Assembly: GCA_019419505.1 (NCBI GenBank) | Contig: DXZS01000025.1 | Coordinates: 1 to 64,000, forward strand | Source of the DNA: Collinsella sp. | Lineage (GTDB): Bacteria; Actinomycetota; Coriobacteriia; Coriobacteriales; Coriobacteriaceae | DNA: 64,000 nt | Direction: 5' to 3' | Shown: piece by piece, positions 1 to 8,838 of the stretch | Layout: each line of letters starts with the position of its first letter | How positions within the stretch are numbered: position 1 is the first letter of the stretch | The notes under the pieces: model-generated | Database searches by the model: none | Told to the model about the DNA's origin: nothing | Seen by the model: the letters and a program-made list of their open reading frames with translations, nothing else | Program-made: the position numbers and the translations under genes

Positions 1-55
1 GGCCGTCCAGGTCGCGGTCCTGCCCAAGGGCGACCCCGCCCCGGGCGACACCGCC
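1..55 (+). repeat. 55-bp GC-rich block identical to 3229-3283
   Basis: The first 55 bases of the window are identical, base for base, to 3229-3283 inside the next gene. Both encode the end of a ChW triad (VQVAVLPKGDPAPGD). The match probably continues upstream of the window edge, because the copy at 3229-3283 is the end of a longer GC-rich cassette. It shows recent exchange or duplication between neighbouring ChW genes. Confidence 0.9.
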
Positions 56-2506
56 ACCCCGTTCGTCGACAGGTCCTCCGAGCCCCCCCTCCGTCTCCTA
101 CACTACCGCGCCCACGTCGCCGGCATCGGCTGGCAGGGCTCCGTCTCGGACGGCGCCGTCGCCGGCACCACCGGGCAGGGCCGCGCCCTCGAGGCCCTCT
201 CGGGCTCCGTCTCCTGGTACGGGCACGGATCCTCCTCCCTCGAGGTGAGGGCCCACGTCTCGAACGTCGGCTGGCAGGGCTGGACCTCGGGGACCGCCGG
301 CACCACCGGGCGCTCCCTAGCGGTCGAGGCGCTCCAGTTCAGGCTCTCCGGCGAGGCCGCCTCGTCCTACGACGTCTGGTACCGCGTGCACTGCTCCGAC
401 TACGGCTGGCTCGGCTGGGCCAAGGACGGCGCGTCCGCGGGCACGGTTGGCCTGTCGAAGGCCGTCCAGGCCGTCCAGGTCGTGCTCGTCCCCAAGGGCG
501 GCGCCGCGCCGGGGCCGGCCGGCGGGGCCTTCCGCGGCGCCGGCGAGCGCCTGTCCGGGTCGTCCATCTCCGTCGCCGGCTCGCCGGCGGGCTCGTCGTT
601 CTCGGGCGGGGTCCTGACGCTCGGCTCCGAGAGGGGGCCCGTGCTGGGCTCCGTCGCCGCGACCGTCGACAACCTCGAGTCCGACGGGTCGGTCTGCTAC
701 CGCGGCCTGCTGCTGGGCTCCGGCTGGCAGGGGGAGACCAGCTCCGACGGGGCGCAGCTCGGCGCCTCGGGCGGCGGGCTCCAGCTCAAGGCCGTCCGCT
801 TCGAGCTGTCCGGCGGCCTCGCGGAGCGCTACGACGTCTGGTACCGCTCCTGTGACTCCGCGCGCGGCTGGCTCGGCTGGGCGAGCGCCGGCGAGCCCTC
901 CGGCGTCGAGTCCGGCGCCTCGGGCCTCACCGCCGTTCAGGTCGCCCTCGTCGCGAAGGGCTCCGGCGCCCCCGGCCCGGCCGAGGGGGCCTACGTCTCC
1001 GGCGCCGCCTCCGGCCCGTCGCTCGTCCTGCAGGGCCATGTCGCCGAGCGCGGCTGGCTGCCCGCGGTGGGCGGCGGCGAGGACGTCGGCACGACCGGCA
1101 GGGGCCTCGCGCTCCAGGCCGTGCGCGCCTCCCTCGAGGGGGCGGGCGAGGGGAGCTCCGTCTCCGTCGCGGCCCACGTGGCCGGCATCGGCTGGCAGGA
1201 CGCCGCCTCCGCCCCCTCCTACGCCGGCACGGTGGGGCAGGGCCGCGCCGTCCAGGCCGTGAGGGTGTCCCTCTCCGGCCCCGTCTCCGAGCGCTACGAC
1301 GTGTGGTACCGCGTCCACGCGGCCGGCTACGGCTGGCTCGGCTGGGCCAAGGACGGCGAGGCCGCGGGCACCGAGGGGCTCGGCGTCCAGGCAGAGGCCC
1401 TCCAGGCCGTCCTTGTCGAGAAGGGCGGCGACGCCCCCTCGACGGGCGACCCCGCCGAGCTCTCCGTCCCCTCGCTCAGCCTCAGGGCCCACGTCTCCGG
1501 CGTCGGCTGGCAGCCCGCCGTCGGCAACGGCGGCACCGCCGGCACGACCGGCCAGTCCCGCGCCGTCGAGGCGATCGCCGCCGAGGTCTCCTCGCCGGTC
1601 TCCGGCGGCCTGTCCTACAGCGCCCACGTCTCCGGCGTCGGCTGGCAGGACGAGGTCTCGGGCGGCGCCGTGGCGGGCACCACCGGCCAGGGCAGGGCGG
1701 TCGAGTGCGTGAAGATGCGCCTGACCGGCGACCTCTCCGAGTACTACGACGTGTGGTACCGCGCCTACGTGCAGGACTACGGCTGGCTCGGCTGGGCCAG
1801 CGACGGGGCCCGCGCCGGCACGACCGGCATCGGCTACCGCGTAGAGGCGCTCCAGGTCCGCGTCCTCGCGAAGGGCTCGGCGGCCCCGGGCCCGACGGAC
1901 GGCGCGTACAGGGACCGCCCATTGCATCCGAATTCGGTTGTTCTCAACGTCCCTTGTACAATGCAGAACCCCGAGCTTCCGACTGGCTGCGAGTCCGTTG
2001 CATTGACCAATGCGCTTAACTATTACGGATTTGGTTTGGGTAAAACCGTCATTGCAGACGCGTATATGCCTAGGAGCAGTTGGGATTTTGTTACGGCGTT
2101 TTGGGGCAATCCTCATAGCGCTTCGAATGGAAACTGCATATCTGCTCCCGGACTGACCAACACCGCGAATTCTTTCTTGATTAGCAGTGGTAGTAGTTTG
2201 CGAGCCTACGATGTGACCGGTACTGGTTTCTATGACCTTTATTCGTACTTGGAAGCTGGACATCCCGTTATTATTTGGTCAACGATAGGTATGCAAAACC
2301 TGGGAAGTTGCTATGCGACTCAGGCTTACGGCGGAAGGGTTTATAGAACCTATACCAACTCTCACACCGTTGTCTTAAGAGGCTTTAATCGCTCCCTAGG
2401 TACCGTTTACATTGCTGATTCACTCGCTGGCTATGTCTCTAACTCAGCTCAGCGCATTGCTTCGCTATACTCGCAAAGAGGAGCTCAGGCGGTCGTCATT
2501 AAATAG
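2..2506 (+). CDS. Secreted ChW-repeat protein with C-terminal C39-like cysteine peptidase (5' partial)
   Basis: The frame is open from the window edge, so the true start, signal peptide and first repeats lie upstream. The visible 834 residues hold 11 ChW repeats (hydrophobic repeats with a GW core, as in GWLGW and GVGWQ). They are grouped 3-2-3-3, and a preceding repeat end is visible. The last ~195 residues match the peptidase C39-like family (PF13529 type). The motif PTGCES carries the presumed nucleophile Cys (codon at 1988) and SHTVVL the His (codon at 2363), with a later IADS as candidate Asp. The array is extremely GC-rich, but composition drops abruptly near 1920, exactly where the peptidase module begins. 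The product is probably exported and wall-associated. ChW ligands are not firmly known, and the peptidase substrate is unknown. The next gene follows after 30 bases, so co-transcription is likely. Confidence 0.85.
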   Translation, partial: AVQVAVLPKGDPAPGDTATPFVDRSSEPPLRLLHYRAHVAGIGWQGSVSDGAVAGTTGQGRALEALSGSVSWYGHGSSSLEVRAHVSNVGWQGWTSGTAGTTGRSLAVEALQFRLSGEAASSYDVWYRVHCSDYGWLGWAKDGASAGTVGLSKAVQAVQVVLVPKGGAAPGPAGGAFRGAGERLSGSSISVAGSPAGSSFSGGVLTLGSERGPVLGSVAATVDNLESDGSVCYRGLLLGSGWQGETSSDGAQLGASGGGLQLKAVRFELSGGLAERYDVWYRSCDSARGWLGWASAGEPSGVESGASGLTAVQVALVAKGSGAPGPAEGAYVSGAASGPSLVLQGHVAERGWLPAVGGGEDVGTTGRGLALQAVRASLEGAGEGSSVSVAAHVAGIGWQDAASAPSYAGTVGQGRAVQAVRVSLSGPVSERYDVWYRVHAAGYGWLGWAKDGEAAGTEGLGVQAEALQAVLVEKGGDAPSTGDPAELSVPSLSLRAHVSGVGWQPAVGNGGTAGTTGQSRAVEAIAAEVSSPVSGGLSYSAHVSGVGWQDEVSGGAVAGTTGQGRAVECVKMRLTGDLSEYYDVWYRAYVQDYGWLGWASDGARAGTTGIGYRVEALQVRVLAKGSAAPGPTDGAYRDRPLHPNSVVLNVPCTMQNPELPTGCESVALTNALNYYGFGLGKTVIADAYMPRSSWDFVTAFWGNPHSASNGNCISAPGLTNTANSFLISSGSSLRAYDVTGTGFYDLYSYLEAGHPVIIWSTIGMQNLGSCYATQAYGGRVYRTYTNSHTVVLRGFNRSLGTVYIADSLAGYVSNSAQRIASLYSQRGAQAVVIK

Positions 2507-2536
2507 GCGCCGTCGAAGTCGAAGGAAGGTGGAATC

Positions 2537-5500
2537 GTGAAGCGTCTCTTAGATGTGTCCGTTTCTATACTTGTGGTTATCGCGCTGTTCATGAGTCAAT
2601 CATGGGCCGTGACTGCTGCATATGCCGATTATTCAATTGACGGATCTGATGATTCAAACAGCTTTCATCTTGAAGGCTCTACTTCCAATCAAGCTGAGCC
2701 TATCTCTGGGGGGCAAGAATCGGATGCTGGCTCCGTAGATAGCGAGCCTCAAGACGCGCAGCAGGTCTTATCGGGGGAGACTAACGAAGCCGCTGCCGCT
2801 GATTATGGCTCCAACGATCAGCTCACCGTCAAAAACGTTAGTGTTTCTGCCCATGTGCAGAATATTGGCTGGATGGATCCGGTTAGTTCGGGTAAGGTTG
2901 CCGGAACCACGGGTAGGGGCTTGAATCTTGAGGCACTAAACATCTCACTTGAAGTGGATGGAGCCACCTCTCAAGAACAGATTGCAAATGCCATATCCGT
3001 CGAGGCCCACGTCTCCAACGTCGGCTGGCAGGCCGCCGTCGGCAACGGCGGCACCGCCGGCACGACCGGCCAGTCCCGCGCCGTCGAGGCCCTGAGGGTC
3101 AGGCTGTCCGGGGAGCTGTCGGCCCGCTACACCGTCTGGTACCGCGTCCACTCCGCCGAGTTCGGCTGGCTGGGCTGGGCGTGCGACGGCGCCGACGCCG
3201 GCTCGGCGGGCTACGGCCGCGCCGTCCAGGCCGTCCAGGTCGCGGTCCTGCCCAAGGGCGACCCCGCCCCGGGCGACACCGCCTGTCCTTTTAAGAGCCG
3301 TAGCGATGAACCTGCCTCAATCACTGTTCGCTCACATACGTCGAATATTGGTTGGATGTCGCCCGTAGGCGGCGGATCTGTTGCCGGGACAACTGGTAGG
3401 GGCCTCCCCATGGAGGCGCTTGAGGCTCAGCTTGGCTGGTATGGTCACTCGGGCTCCATTGAGCTTCGTGGCCATGTTTCTAATGTCGGCTGGCAACAGT
3501 GGTCTGAGGGGCACTGTGGAACGACTGGTAAGTCTCAGCGTCTCGAAGCCGTTCAGATTCGTCTAACCGGTGAGGCAGCTGAAAAATATGACATTTGGTA
3601 CTGTGCTCATGTCTCGGGTATAGGCTGGCTCGATTGGGCTTGTAATGGAGCTGCCGCTGGTTCTGCCGGTAAAGGCAAGGCTATCGAAGCGGTAAAGGTA
3701 ATCCTTGTGGAGAAAGGCGGAGCAGCGCCTGGCTCTTCGAGCAAGGTCTTTATCGGCGATCTAGATGCTGTTGCGGTTTCCGGATCCGCCGTTTCTGGGG
3801 AGAGTCTTGGCTTATCTTCTGGTCAAAAGGCTACGATTGGAGGCAAGGGCGCCAAACTGCTGAACTCCATTGCCTTAAGCGTTGCAGGCCAAACTGATGA
3901 CGGGTCAATTTCCTATGCCGTTATGGATGCATATTCAGGCTGGGGTGCTTCCGAATCGGATGGCGGCGCCGCCAAGGCGGTATCCGGCGCACCCATTAAA
4001 GCGATAAAAATGTCGCTGAGCGGCCAGTTTGCTGCCAATTATGACATTTGGTATCGAGTATACGATTCCGGTAATGGCTGGACGGGCTGGACGTCAAATG
4101 GTCAGGCATGTGGCGTTTCTGGTGGTTCTTCCGGTTTGTGCGGCATAGATGTTGCACTTGTTCGTAAGGGTCAACCTGCCCCTGGTTCTACCGGTAATGC
4201 ATTTACCGAAACGTCGGGAATCGGTCTTGTATCCCAGGCGCACGTTGCTTCTGCGGGCTGGTTGGCTCCCGTTGGCAATGGCGAAACTGCCGGCCAGACG
4301 GGCATGTCTCGTTCTCTGCAGGCGTTGTATATTTCGACGCAGGGCATCGATGCCTCCGTTGAAGTGTCAGCACACGTTGCGAATATCGGTTGGCAGCCAT
4401 ACGTTTCGGGTGCTTCCTATGCTGGCACTGTTGGCAAGGGCCTCGCAATTCAGGCGGTTAAATTAAGGCTCACTGGCAACGACTCGTCATAATACACTAT
4501 TTACTACCGTATTCATGCGGCGGATTATGGTTGGCTTGGTTGGGCTAAAAATGACGCCGCAGCTGGCACCGTTGGGCTGTCTAAGCAGGCCGAGGCAATT
4601 CAAATTAAGTTGGTTGCCAAGGGTTCGTCCGACGCTCCCGTTCAAGATCATGCTGCGTTGATCCAGCTTCCTGGGCTATCCGCTAAGGCAAATTGCTCCG
4701 GTCTTGGCTGGCAAGCGTCTGTTGGCAATGGCGGTGTTGCCGGAACGGTTGGGCAGAACCGTGCCATGGAGGCAATGCAACTGTCCCTTTCCGATAGTTC
4801 CATGAACGGTGGCATTTCGTATTCCGCCCACGTATCCAATATCGGCTGGCAATCTGCTGTCTCAGATGGAGCCACAGCGGGAACCATTGGACAGGGACAA
4901 CAAATCCAAGCTGTGAAGATTAATTTGACTGGTGACGTTTCGAATTACTTTGATGTCTGGTATCGCGTCCACGTGTCAAATTACGGATGGCTTGGCTGGA
5001 CCAAAAATGGATCACCGGCGGGCACCACGAAGCTTGGCATTCCTGTTCAGGCATTACAGGTAAAGATTGTTCCCAAGGGCGCTTCCGCACCAGGCTCTAC
5101 GTCTGATTCGTATTTTGAGACCTATCGTTATATGGGGTATCAGACCCCGGGATCTTATCCAAAGGTTAGTTGCAATAGCGTGCAGCTTCCTTCGTATTGC
5201 ACCGGTTACTTTACGTATGTCACGCCTTCTCGAATTCCTTACAACGCTTCGCGACAGGATTGCATCAACGCATTCGTCCAGCGTGCTCGTGAATATATCG
5301 GGACGCGTTATATCGAGCCTTGGTCTTCTTGGCCGGGGGATGCGGTTGATTGTTCGGGCTTAGTGCTGCAATGTCTGTATGCGACTGGCATGGATATGGG
5401 TTGGTATAACCCGTATAACCATCGTTGGTTGCCCGAGCAAACCTACAACTCCATGAATTGGTATCGCAACAACACGTTTATGCCGGTTAGCACTTCTGCT

Positions 5501-5653
5501 ATGCAGAGGGGAGATGTGGTCTACTACCAGGGCCATATTGGAATCTATATCGGAAACGGTCGAATCATTGATTCGTGGCCTGGGATCGGTGTGACCGAGC
5601 GCTCGGTCAATGCTCCAGGTCGTGTAATCGGTGCCGCTAGGCCTTTCGCATAG
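2537..5653 (+). pseudogene. Secreted ChW-repeat NlpC/P60 peptidase interrupted by in-frame TAA
   Basis: A GTG start follows a strong AAGGAAGGTGG ribosome site. A signal peptide (residues ~1-30, ending near AYAD) and an acidic Ser-rich linker lead into 14 ChW repeats grouped 3-3-2-3-3. The C-terminus is an NlpC/P60 domain with DCSGLV (Cys codon at 5351) and GHIGIY (His codon at 5534), a fold that cleaves peptidoglycan stem peptides. The reading frame is interrupted only by TAA at 4490-4492. The same frame continues at once with YTIYYRIH, the normal ChW sequence, so one substitution (for example CAA to TAA) explains it. The truncated 651-residue product would lack the peptidase. An internal TTG start at 4610 has no convincing ribosome site. 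Sequencing error, recent nonsense mutation and suppression remain possible. A GC-rich cassette is embedded at 2999-3283. Confidence 0.85.
2999..3283 (+). repeat. GC-rich ChW cassette inside an AT-richer gene
   Basis: This block of about 95 codons uses almost only G or C in third positions, while sequence on both sides does not. Its end (3229-3283) is identical to 1-55, and 3033-3090 is identical to 1515-1572 of the preceding gene (58 bases). It encodes two ChW repeats in frame. The pattern fits gene conversion or recombination from a GC-rich ChW gene. The left boundary is approximate. Confidence 0.8.
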
Positions 5654-5661
5654 AGTCTGTT

Positions 5662-5692
5662 GAGGCGCTCCGTTGCAGGAGCGCCTCTTTTT
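5662..5692 (+). terminator. Rho-independent terminator after the NlpC/P60 ChW gene
   Basis: A perfect 10-bp stem (GAGGCGCTCC / GGAGCGCCTC) with a 6-base loop is followed by five T. It lies 9 bases after the stop and separates the first two ChW genes from the third. Confidence 0.9.
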
Positions 5693-5801
5693 GACTGTGT
5701 GCTAACTGGTGCTTTCCTAAGCTTTAAATGCCTGTATGGAAGTGCGGTAATATAGCTAGTATTCGTTTCTTTATCTGTGGTTACTGTCTCGGGGGATATG
5801 C

Positions 5802-8660
5802 ATGAAACGTCTTAAAGCGTCTGCTGCTTTGGTTTGTACGCTATTGATGGGCTGGTCGCAAATCATTCAGCCTTACAGCGCGTATGCGCTGTCGGTCCAG
5901 GCCGCCGCTGCTTCGCAGTCGGTCTCGCAAACATCGAACGAGTACGAATCTCAAGGTGCAAGCTCTCAGGGAGCGCAGGACGATGCCTCGGGTTCTCAGG
6001 GTGTAACCGAATGGTATGGTGACGATGCAAATGCTGCTCGTCCTGATGGGGGTGTAGACTCTGATTCAGGCGAACAGCCTGGAATTGGCATCGAAGAGTC
6101 TCGTGTTGGCGAGTCAAACGGTGAAGCCCCAACCGATGATTCCACTGAAATGAATTCCTGCGAAGTCGACTCTTTGGAACCGAACTCTTGGCGTTTCGAA
6201 AACGGCGTGCTTATCGATTCTGACAATGGCGACATCGATGCGCAGTCTTTAACTGACGATCCTTTGCCCAATGGCGCTGTTGCGCGCGGCATCGATGTCA
6301 GCAATCATCAAGGAACTGTTGATTGGAATAAGGTTAAGGCCGCGGGGATTGATTTTGCCATTCTCAAGGTCGGTCCGGTTTACGGAAAACCTGACGATTC
6401 TTTTGAAAAGAACGCTGCTGAATGTGAACGCCTCGGCATTCCTTATGGCGTGTATTACTACTCCTACGCCCGTTCTGTAGAGGATGCCAATAAAGAGGCC
6501 GACAGGACACTTGCTTGGCTCGGCGGCCATCATCCGTCGCTTCCCGTTTATTATGATCTTGAGGATAGCTATATCTTGCAAGATCCGGATTTCAGCAAGG
6601 ATAAGCTTACCCAGATTGCGCAGGCTTTTTGCAACCGTATGGAGGCCGTTGGCTTTAAGTCGGGTATCTATGCGAACCTTAACTGGCTTAACAACTACCT
6701 GAATTCTCCGTCGTTGAGCGGTTATGACCATTGGGTCGCTCAATATAATTGGCGTTGCGATTATGCTGGCAGCTACAGTTTCTGGCAGTATTCAAGCAGT
6801 GGCAATGTCCCGGGCGTCAACGGACGCTGTGACATGAACTACTGCTTCAACGGTTCTCTTCTCAACGTAGATGACAGCAAGATGCATATTCAGTATGAGG
6901 CGCATGTCTCGAATATTGGCTGGATGAGCAGCAAGCGCGACGGATCTACGGCTGGCACAACGGGGCAGTCTAAATCAGTGGAGGATCTTAAGGTCAGCAT
7001 CTTGAATCCCGTTGAAGATGGCTCTGTGCAAATTAACGCCAATGTAAGTGGCGTCGGCTGGCAGGGCTGGGACACCCCCTCGGCCTCCGAGGGCGGCACC
7101 ACCGGCCAGGGCCGCGCCGTCGAGGCCGTGCGCCTGAGGCTCACGGGCTCCCTCGCCAAGGACTACGACGTCTACTACCGCGTGCACGCCTCCAACATCG
7201 GCTGGATGGCCTGGGCCAAGGACGGCGAGGAGGCCGGCACCACCGGCTTCGGCAGGAGCGTCGAGGCCGTCCAGATCAGGCTCGTCAAGAAGGGCGACGC
7301 CGCCCCCTCGTCCGACGGGGCCAACGTCGACTACGCCTTCAAGAAGAAGCCCATGTCCCTGACCTACCGCGCCCACGTCTCCAACGTTGGCTGGCAGGGC
7401 GCCGTGTCCGACGGGGCGACCGCCGGCACCACCGGCCGCGGCCTCGCCCTCGAGGACCTCAAGCTCTCGCTCGACAGTTCCGACTACTCAGACGGCTCGT
7501 GCGTCCAGATCGACGCCCACGTCTCGGGCGTCGGCTGGCAGGGCTGGGACACCCCCTCGGCCTCCGAGGGCGGCACCACCGGCCAGGGCCGCGCCGTCGA
7601 GGCCGTGCGCCTGAGGCTCACGGGCTCCCTCGCCAAGGACTACGACGTCTACTACCGCGTGCACGCCTCCAACATCGGCTGGATGGCCTGGGCCAAGGAC
7701 GGCGAGGAGGCCGGCACCACCGGTATGTCATGCTCTCTCGAGGCTGTTCAGATTAAGCTCATTAAGAAGGGTACCTCCCATCCTGATACATCGGGCTATC
7801 CCCATCTTGAAATACCTACGGTGACGTATTCCGCTCAGGTGAAAGGTGCTTGGCAGAATTATGTCCCTGCCGGAGAGGTGTCCGGTACGACCGGTCAGGG
7901 AATTCCCATCACCGGGTTTTCGGCTAAAACTACTTCATCTGTTGCCGGCGGGATTGCTTATCAACTGCATCTTTCGAATGTAGGCTGGACTTCTGGCAAG
8001 ACAAACGGGGAGCAGCTTTCGTCTACCGCTGAATCTAATTCGGTTGAGGCTATTAAAATTTCTCTTTCTGGTGACTTGGCAACCTATTTTGATGTTTGGT
8101 ATAGGGTCCATGTCGATAATGTCGGCTGGCTTGGTTGGACTAAAAATGGTGCCGTTGCCGGTAACACTGGCTATGGGACGCATGTCCAAGCTGTTCAAGT
8201 TCGACTTACAAGGAAGGGCGCCAATGCCCCCGGGAGCACCGTTTCGCCATGTTTGCTTGGGCAGCCTTCTGCGTTTGCAAATCCTATGCAGAAGAAGATT
8301 GTTGATCTTGCCCGACAGGTACCGTCTCCTGGCCCGGGATTGTGCTCCGAGTGGATTGCAGATATCTACGAGCGTGCCGGATTTAGGAACGTCCATACAG
8401 ATGCCTGCGATTACTACTGGGATTGTGGGGAATTCACCGATTATTCTCAGCTGAAAGTTGGAATGGTCATTGCCGTTCCTTCGCATACGCATACCCGCAT
8501 GGGCAGCATTTACGGTCACGTTTGTCTCTATATTGGCAATAACCAGGTTATGGATAATGTCGGTCAGATCAGGACGCTCGATATGGCGTACTGGTTGGAT
8601 TATTATTCCACCTCATATAAGCCAAAGTGGGGTTGGTATGACAACGTGCCGCTTGCATAG
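5802..8660 (+). CDS. Secreted GH25 lysozyme with ChW repeats and C-terminal NlpC/CHAP-like peptidase
   Basis: 952 residues; ATG preceded by GGGGGA. A signal peptide (~1-30) and an acidic linker (~35-155) precede a GH25 muramidase domain (~162-355). GH25 landmarks are GIDVSNHQG (Asp ~165) and YYDLED (Asp ~252, Glu ~254). Such enzymes cut the MurNAc-GlcNAc bond. Nine ChW repeats in three triads follow (~360-810). The last ~115 residues carry LCSEWI and, downstream, YGHVCLYIGNN, a Cys/His pattern typical of NlpC/P60 or CHAP peptidases. Two catalytic ends suggest that one protein could cut both glycan and peptide of the wall, though activity is inferred. The region 7050-7723 is very GC-rich and contains a perfect 197-bp direct repeat. 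The rest is much more AT-rich. The gene is flanked by terminators, so it is probably monocistronic. Confidence 0.88.
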   Translation: MKRLKASAALVCTLLMGWSQIIQPYSAYALSVQAAAASQSVSQTSNEYESQGASSQGAQDDASGSQGVTEWYGDDANAARPDGGVDSDSGEQPGIGIEESRVGESNGEAPTDDSTEMNSCEVDSLEPNSWRFENGVLIDSDNGDIDAQSLTDDPLPNGAVARGIDVSNHQGTVDWNKVKAAGIDFAILKVGPVYGKPDDSFEKNAAECERLGIPYGVYYYSYARSVEDANKEADRTLAWLGGHHPSLPVYYDLEDSYILQDPDFSKDKLTQIAQAFCNRMEAVGFKSGIYANLNWLNNYLNSPSLSGYDHWVAQYNWRCDYAGSYSFWQYSSSGNVPGVNGRCDMNYCFNGSLLNVDDSKMHIQYEAHVSNIGWMSSKRDGSTAGTTGQSKSVEDLKVSILNPVEDGSVQINANVSGVGWQGWDTPSASEGGTTGQGRAVEAVRLRLTGSLAKDYDVYYRVHASNIGWMAWAKDGEEAGTTGFGRSVEAVQIRLVKKGDAAPSSDGANVDYAFKKKPMSLTYRAHVSNVGWQGAVSDGATAGTTGRGLALEDLKLSLDSSDYSDGSCVQIDAHVSGVGWQGWDTPSASEGGTTGQGRAVEAVRLRLTGSLAKDYDVYYRVHASNIGWMAWAKDGEEAGTTGMSCSLEAVQIKLIKKGTSHPDTSGYPHLEIPTVTYSAQVKGAWQNYVPAGEVSGTTGQGIPITGFSAKTTSSVAGGIAYQLHLSNVGWTSGKTNGEQLSSTAESNSVEAIKISLSGDLATYFDVWYRVHVDNVGWLGWTKNGAVAGNTGYGTHVQAVQVRLTRKGANAPGSTVSPCLLGQPSAFANPMQKKIVDLARQVPSPGPGLCSEWIADIYERAGFRNVHTDACDYYWDCGEFTDYSQLKVGMVIAVPSHTHTRMGSIYGHVCLYIGNNQVMDNVGQIRTLDMAYWLDYYSTSYKPKWGWYDNVPLA
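7050..7246 (+). repeat. 197-bp perfect direct repeat, copy 1
   Basis: Identical in all 197 positions to 7527-7723, offset 477 bases (159 codons). It encodes a ChW pair from GVGWQGWDTP to EEAGTTG. Perfect nucleotide identity, including third positions, implies very recent duplication or conversion. Confidence 0.95.
7527..7723 (+). repeat. 197-bp perfect direct repeat, copy 2
   Basis: Second copy of 7050-7246. GC-rich sequence stops at its right edge: 7561-7620 has 48 of 60 G+C by hand count, while 7801-7860 has 29 of 60. The repeat edge and the compositional edge therefore coincide. Recombination between the copies would delete or add 159 codons in frame. Confidence 0.95.
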
Positions 8661-8710
8661 CTGATCGAAAGTCATGCCTTCGCACAGGTTCTAGCAGTTA
8701 CTCTGGTTAA

Positions 8711-8750
8711 AAACGAACGGGTCGTTTTGCAACGGTCCGTTCGTTTCTAT
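8711..8750 (+). terminator. Hairpin terminator after the GH25 ChW gene
   Basis: A 10-bp stem (AAACGAACGG / CCGTTCGTTT) with a 16-base loop is followed by a short T-rich tail, 50 bases after the stop codon. Confidence 0.75.
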
Positions 8751-8838
8751 TTAAGTGCCATTCACGTTTTCGGTATTTAAGCAATTGCCGAAACGATAAA
8801 TAATGATGCTAAAGATGGTCGATTGATGGGGAAGTCGA

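Noticed and set aside
317..2263. 648-codon minus-strand open frame across the C39 ChW gene
   Set aside because: It is a shadow of the GC-rich repeat array. Its translation is low-complexity Gly/Ala/Arg sequence without domains, while the plus strand shows clear ChW and C39 motifs.
4490..4492. Programmed stop-codon read-through or recoding
   Set aside because: No read-through context or downstream structure stands out, and the stop is TAA, the least leaky. A simple point mutation is the plainer explanation.
4610..5653. Independent gene starting at an internal TTG after the TAA
   Set aside because: It has no signal peptide and no convincing ribosome site, and it continues the interrupted ChW triad in the same frame. 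It is better read as the second half of a broken gene.
7050..7723. CRISPR-like or tandem repeat array
   Set aside because: The repeats are coding, in frame and far too long for CRISPR repeats; they are ChW modules.
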